64,000 bases of DNA from Sphagnum compactum. Its lineage: Eukaryota > Bryophyta > Sphagnopsida > Sphagnales. Below the pieces are notes generated by a model. It was given only the letters and a program-made list of their open reading frames with translations, ran no database searches and had not been told where the DNA came from. A program made the translations under genes and the position numbers. The stretch's first letter is position 1, and each line of letters opens with the position of its first letter. Of the stretch, positions 58,902 to 64,000 are shown in pieces. The stretch spans positions 6,996,213 to 7,060,212 of the forward strand of contig OZ234493.1 in NCBI GenBank assembly GCA_965153455.1, written 5' to 3'.

Positions 58902-59718
58902 TGTCGCAACCCCACTTTGAGCAAAGTGTGAGGATGCAACTCACACTCCCAAAGTTGGGGACTTGGAGTCCTCCGGGACTCCCGAAAACTCAGAGCTCGA
59001 TTGCAGGGGTCAAAACACCTTGCATTGAAGTGTTCTTTATATCAATGAAAAGGTCTTGAAGTGTAGATGTTGAAAATGGCCTCGCATGAGCCATTTGGAC
59101 ATCTGCAGCCCAAGTTATGGGCAAAAGAAGGGCCGGGAGTCAAATTGGCAGTTTGACTCCCGACCACTAAAAGTCGGGAATCGACTTGATCCCGGTGTGT
59201 GCAGGTAGAGTGCGACACCTCGTTGAAAAGATCTCGAGGAGAGCTACAACTTTGGTTTAGACCTCACTCCAATTGGAGGTCTGAACCGGGAGATATGAGC
59301 TCCCAAAGTCCCGGGAGTCCAAATCGGGACAGTTTCGGGACTCCTCCTTGAGAGTCCCGGGAAAAAGTGCCATTCGGATGTAGCCTCAGCGGAGAGCTGT
59401 AGAGAATACTATATGGGGGAAGGTGGTGGCTTCCCCCGAGTCCGGGCCGTGATGAGTCAAGTGAGTCCAAGGTTGCCCGTGGCTTGTCCTAGCACCAAAG
59501 TGATCCAGAAAGTGTTCTAACCAACTTGTGGTTGGTTTTGATGCAGATTTGAGTAAGTGAAAAGCTTGTCACTCTTCCTAGTCCATCCCGAGGCTTCAGC
59601 ACGACCCTCTACCCCTCTTAGTGCTGAAGGCTGGAAGCGTGCCCCGAGTCCCTCCCTTTTCCGCAATTTGAACAAGTTAGCCCAACTTGGGGCTAACTAG
59701 GGACTTGGGAGCGCGTCA
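58902..59718. mobile_element. Solo LTR, 817 bp, with TATAA target duplication
   Basis: Begins TGTCGCAACCCC and ends GGGAGCGCGTCA; flanked by TATAA at 58,897-58,901 and 59,719-59,723. TG...CA ends, TGTCGC inverted as GCGTCA with one mismatch, and a perfect 5-bp duplication indicate a solo LTR. It is markedly GC- and CpG-rich against an AT-rich background, so it is probably young. The matching flank extends to TCATATAATGT (11 bases) on both sides, so an 11-bp duplication without TG/CA ends is an alternative. No coding sequence inside. Confidence 0.65.
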
Positions 59719-59723
59719 TATAA

Positions 59724-62700
59724 TGTGTATTTTTTTTCATTTCACTAGTTGTTGATATTTGTCATTGTATAAATCTCAAAAGGTTGAATCTTGTTGTCCA
59801 TCACCTTGGGGTTGAAAGGTCACATACTTGTAACCTTGAATTTAGACCTGATGTTTTTTCTTGTGAATGATTGCTTTAAAGTTTGGTTTACCCATCTAGT
59901 TAGGTGATTTTATTTAGTTCCCATGCATCATGTCTAACCTAAACTCTTGTGCTTATTTTATTGTTTCTAATGTGACTTAATCACCATGCCCATCTAGAAT
60001 TAACAAATGTTAATTAGCAAAAGAAATTCCATTTTAAACATACTTCTTGAACAAAAACAAAAATTCTTTGAATAGGAAATAAGTCATCCAGACTTTCTTT
60101 TGCATTAACATGTAGTTCCCTAGTTTATATAGTTTGATGGAAGTGTTCCACAATCTTTCATTTCTAAAAGTGTAGGACTTTGATCAAAACAACCCCTATG
60201 GGTGCAAACGAGATAACACAAGCCACGTTTGCTTGTTTTTTTACTACTTTTGTGACTACTTTATGAGAAATATTCTTAAAATATTCTTGGAATATTATTG
60301 AAAAAAATTTGAAAAAATCCTTTTAAACTTTTTCTTCAAAATATTTTATTAAGGTTCATGTTAAAAATTTGGCAAAAAATGTCATTTTCAAAAAAATTCA
60401 ATCTATTTACAAGTCCTTTTACTGCTTAAAAGCAAACATTACGATGCTTAATGAATGTTTTTGTTATTTTTTTACTCATTGGATTAATTTCAAATTAATT
60501 CACATGTTTTCATCATATATTAAGAATATAAGTATATAAACAAACCTTACAATTTCAACATAAAATTAGATTACAACTTTAAAACATGAAAAAACCAAGC
60601 AAGCATTACACTTGCCATGGTACATGTTATTGTGACCGCACCCCTATTATGTTTGCTGCAAAGTTTATAATTAACAATTCTCAAAACTTGGGGACAGTGT
60701 TATAAATTTCTTTTGATATTCTTCTAGCCAAAACCCTTGTTTTTTATTGTTTTCATGTTCAAATCCTTGTTTCATATGAATTCCATACAAGATTTACATT
60801 TTAATTGTGTTGAATATACAATGATTGCAAGTTGTTGTATAATGAATCATGGGAATTGGGTGGAAACCCCTATGTTTTGTAAGCTTCAAGTCCTTCCATT
60901 TGTCAAATTTTCACTTTCAAATGTTCACACTTGAACCAATACCACTAATTATTTTTTATATACCTTTCTGAAAGTGTGTAGCCATTATTTATATCAACTT
61001 GCAACCTTCATCTTTAATTGTTAACAATTGTAGACTTATGGACAATTTGCATTCTTGCATACGAAGGTCCATGCTATCATTATTGCATCCTTTTCATCTA
61101 TTAACACCCCTCTTGGCCTCAGTTTCCTCGATATCACCTTGTCATTCAAGTGATTAGAAAATCAATTCAAGGGTGCAATAACATGCTAGCCTTCTTTATG
61201 GATCATGTTCTTTTATCAACATCCACTATTTTTCTAATGTTTTCATCTATCCACGTGTTTTTCCTACTACTGAAATCAATTGAGCTATTGTGTGTCTAGT
61301 ATGTGATATAGGAATAAGGAGCACTTTTTCTTTTTTGGTTATTGGGTGGTTCAACATGTTACTTTGTTGCTGTCAATGTACAATCATGTTCATGATTCTT
61401 GGTGTCTTCTTGGTCTTAGCCTTCAACAAGTCAACAATATGTTTTTGATCCAAATATTTTTTAAAAATTCTTATGTAAAACACAAAAATACCAAAAGTTC
61501 AACGATTAGTTTGGAACTGTTGTTAATGCATGTTCCTTTAATGTTACAATGGAATAGATAAAAATATAAAAGTTTGTAACGTCCTTTAACACTACATCAA
61601 CACCTTTGTTGCAAGATGTTGAAAGAAATTGGTATGAGTAATTGATCTTTGTTCTCTTGTAATTCCTTGATTTAACATTTTGAACTATAGATTATTGAAT
61701 CTAGTGGTAACATAATTATTTATGAACCTTTGGTTATAAATCTTACTTTTTTTTAATGGTTTCATCTCATGACCCCTCTTTAACATGCTTTATTTTCATT
61801 TTGAGAACTTTTTTTGCACATTTTTTTTCAAACTTGGTTGTTATTCTTACACATGTTTTGCTTTCACCATGAATTGTTTTTTCTACACATCTATTCTTAA
61901 GCATAATTTTTTTCTTTTTTATATTATCTATTTTACTTTTAGATTTGAATTATGACTTGCTACAATATTTTTGGACCTCGCATCACCAAGAACTACTAGC
62001 TTTTAAAGAAACATTGGAGTTCTTCGTCTACACTAACTAATAAGGAGGACATACTCAAAAGATAATTGAAAATAAAATAGGGCTTTTTAATTTTAACTTT
62101 GCTTAAATAACTTGCTTTTTTGTTGGTTTTTTTGGCAAGAATGCAAAGTGCACAAGAGTAATAGGAATTTTCAAGGTTTCCCCTTTGGAGGGTTTATAAT
62201 TGCGTTTGGATTTCTCATGGTGATCTTTGTGCATTATATTCTTGTTAGGTTAAGGGTTTATTTATGAGTAGTTGCATACTCTTTAATGTTACAAATTGAC
62301 CCCCATAACCAATGGTTATATTTGTTTGTATGATGTTATTATGTGAAAACAAGTTCAACCCAATTCCTAAACCAAACATTGCATTTGCCAAGATTGCTTG
62401 GAATTTTTTTTAAATGTCACAAAACACACCCATGTAACCATATGCTCAAATTAAAAACACAATTTTCTCCACCATTTATTTTTTCAATTATATGCATTAA
62501 AATGTGTTTGGTCATCTCCCATCACCAAACATAACCAAACATAAGGCTAGGTCATTTTTAAAATATTGGCCTTTGCTCACCCCCATAACCACACAAAAAG
62601 TCACATTTTGTTCGAATGTTGCAAAAGAACAAATTTTTTTAAAAAAAAAGATCAATTGTTTAGTCATACAAACTATTTTCAACACTAGAATTAAATGTGT

Positions 62701-63560
62701 ATGACCATTCATCGACGATGGTCTGCATTAATTTAACATGTGGTTATCAGTTTATGTTTCATGAAAGGCATGTTTATTTTAATAGTTCTAAATTACAAAC
62801 TATAGCCTAATTGTTTTTATTTATTTCATAAAATTTGGTAGGTAAGCCCGAGTCTACATGCTGTAACAGGCCATTTACCTAATCTTAGCTCCTAATTAGG
62901 CTCAAGGTAACTAGGGTAGATAAGTTGGTGGCAAACACTTAAGTGCTAGAAGAGTTGGCATCTGCTCTCCCATCACTTTCAACCTTGGAGCTCAATATCC
63001 CACTTCAGTGTGAAAACATCCTCCCAAGTGCAATTAATGTGTACCCTATTATCAAACATGCCAAACTTATGAAAGTGGAAAGAAAATTGCATCACCAAAT
63101 AGAAGCAAGACCCTTGATGTTCACAATTTTGTTTCAGTTTTTACACCCCCACACCCGTGACCAATCTTTATGGGACAACCCCCAATAACCTTTTTGACGT
63201 GTGTGTAGGGAAAAACCCCTCATCAAAGGGTGTCCCCACCCCTTATCATTTTTGTAAAAAAATTACAAACTCATTCCCAACGCCAATCATGGGGGACACA
63301 TTCCAAACATTATCAAACACTATTAGGCAAGTGGCTAAACACAAAATATCCATCCCTAAACTTTGAAGGAAAAAAAGTTGTCCATTAATTTGTTTGAATT
63401 TAAGGATGATTCTAAATTGCTACCCACTTGCCAACAATTCACCATATGTGACCTTAAACAATGTCCAACATTTTTTGTGGATAAGTATGGATGAAAGCAG
63501 GAACTTTAATTTAGGTGTGTGGCAGATGATGCCAAAGCTGTTGTGCTTCAAGAACGCCAA
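59724..63560. other. Gene-free AT-rich region
   Basis: Frames of 60-80 codons without domains; poly(A/T)-rich stretches; no tandem array that I can see. Nothing else recognised. Confidence 0.45.
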
Positions 63561-63608
63561 AAGTCCAATTACTTGTTTTCTATTTTTGGCTTTGTTTTGT
63601 TGTTTTGT

Positions 63609-63802
63609 AGGTTATTGTGTTTAATGTTGTTTTTCAATGGAACGACTTTGGTGAGCTAGTTTCGGTGATGGAGCGGAATCCTTGCTGCTCAATTGACAAT
63701 CTTGACGAGGAATGTGAGTCACGATTCTTGGAAATGATTGGTGCTGAGCTTTCAAAGGAACAGAAGGATGTGGACGAAAAAAATCTACATGAAGCTGGCT
63801 GA
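63609..63802 (+). CDS. Possible exon of an unrecognised gene near the window edge
   Basis: After TTTTGTAG|GTTATTG, a plausible 3' splice site, a frame encodes about 60 residues including VFQWNDFGELVSVMERNPCC, then a Glu-rich ECESRFLEMIGAELSKEQKD, and stops at 63,800-63,802. Base composition rises to gene-like levels and stays so to the window end. I do not recognise the family. It could be a last exon, an exon with a donor at GAATGTGAGT (63,710), or a decayed fragment. No start codon is evident. Confidence 0.35.
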
Positions 63803-64000
63803 AGAGGAGGAAGGCAGGCAATTTTCTTTTGGGAGTGTGGGAGAAACTAAGTTCCAATTCTTTTACTTATGAAGTGTGGAATTTGTTTGGATTTTTAGAA
63901 TAATCAGTTGGGGACGAAAGTCCCTCTGGACTTCTTCTTCTCTTGAACTTGGCGCTTGATTTTCCATTGTGCCATGAGTGTCAGGAAGGGAGTAGGAGGT

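Noticed and set aside
1-64000. Organelle DNA insertions, rRNA genes or bacterial-type operons
   Set aside because: I saw no plastid or mitochondrial gene text, no rRNA core motifs and no gene clusters with prokaryotic spacing.

Overview
This window looks like nuclear DNA of a land plant with a large, repeat-rich genome. It is strongly AT-rich, holds only four recognisable host genes plus one possible terminal exon, has ~1 kb GT-AG introns, AAACCCT-type interstitial telomere repeats, chloroplast-targeted proteins, and many decayed hAT, Ty3-like and MITE remnants. I lean towards a fern or another seed-free vascular plant, but that is an impression from the repeat and gene style; the window alone cannot settle it.

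Layout. 1-9.5 kb: a graveyard of decayed coding sequence. On the minus strand (7.6 down to 4.56 kb) lie remains of a retroelement gag and aspartic protease, and collinear below them (4.3 down to 1.76 kb) remains of a zinc-ribbon plus N4/N6 DNA amino-methyltransferase-like protein. A plus-strand hAT transposase remnant follows at 8.0-9.5 kb. 9.8-11.1 kb: an old solo LTR. 11.1-33 kb: gene-free AT-rich DNA with two copies of a Helitron-like element, a ~1 kb element bounded by 10-bp direct repeats, minisatellites, telomere-like runs, an LTR edge, and two related tandem arrays at 30.3 and 31.6 kb.

33.3-35.8 kb: a single-exon glucose-6-phosphate 1-epimerase gene with a 450-nt purine-rich leader free of ATG; its likely TATA box sits inside a dispersed repeat. 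37.2 kb: a clear MITE. 39.0-40.7 kb: a second hAT remnant (minus). 41.9-42.8 kb: a ~290-bp tandem array.

43.3-48.0 kb: a gene pair on the plus strand, plastid m-type thioredoxin (two exons, intact) and a plastid-type nucleoside diphosphate kinase (seven recognisable exons, but with several small frameshifts). They are separated by a 42-bp degenerate tandem repeat. 48-54.7 kb: mixed intergenic DNA with a possible third hAT remnant. 54.7-56.5 kb: a two-exon SOUL haem-binding protein gene on the minus strand. 56.7-63.5 kb: repeats, including a GC-rich solo LTR of 817 bp with a 5-bp target duplication. 63.6 kb to the end: a possible exon of a gene running out of the window.

The host genes are housekeeping and plastid-metabolism functions (hexose-phosphate anomer conversion, redox regulation, nucleotide balance, tetrapyrrole binding) with no sign of a shared pathway or operon-like organisation. 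The most unusual content is the decayed retroelement/methyltransferase neighbourhood at 1.8-7.6 kb and the hairpin-unit satellite at 31.6 kb.
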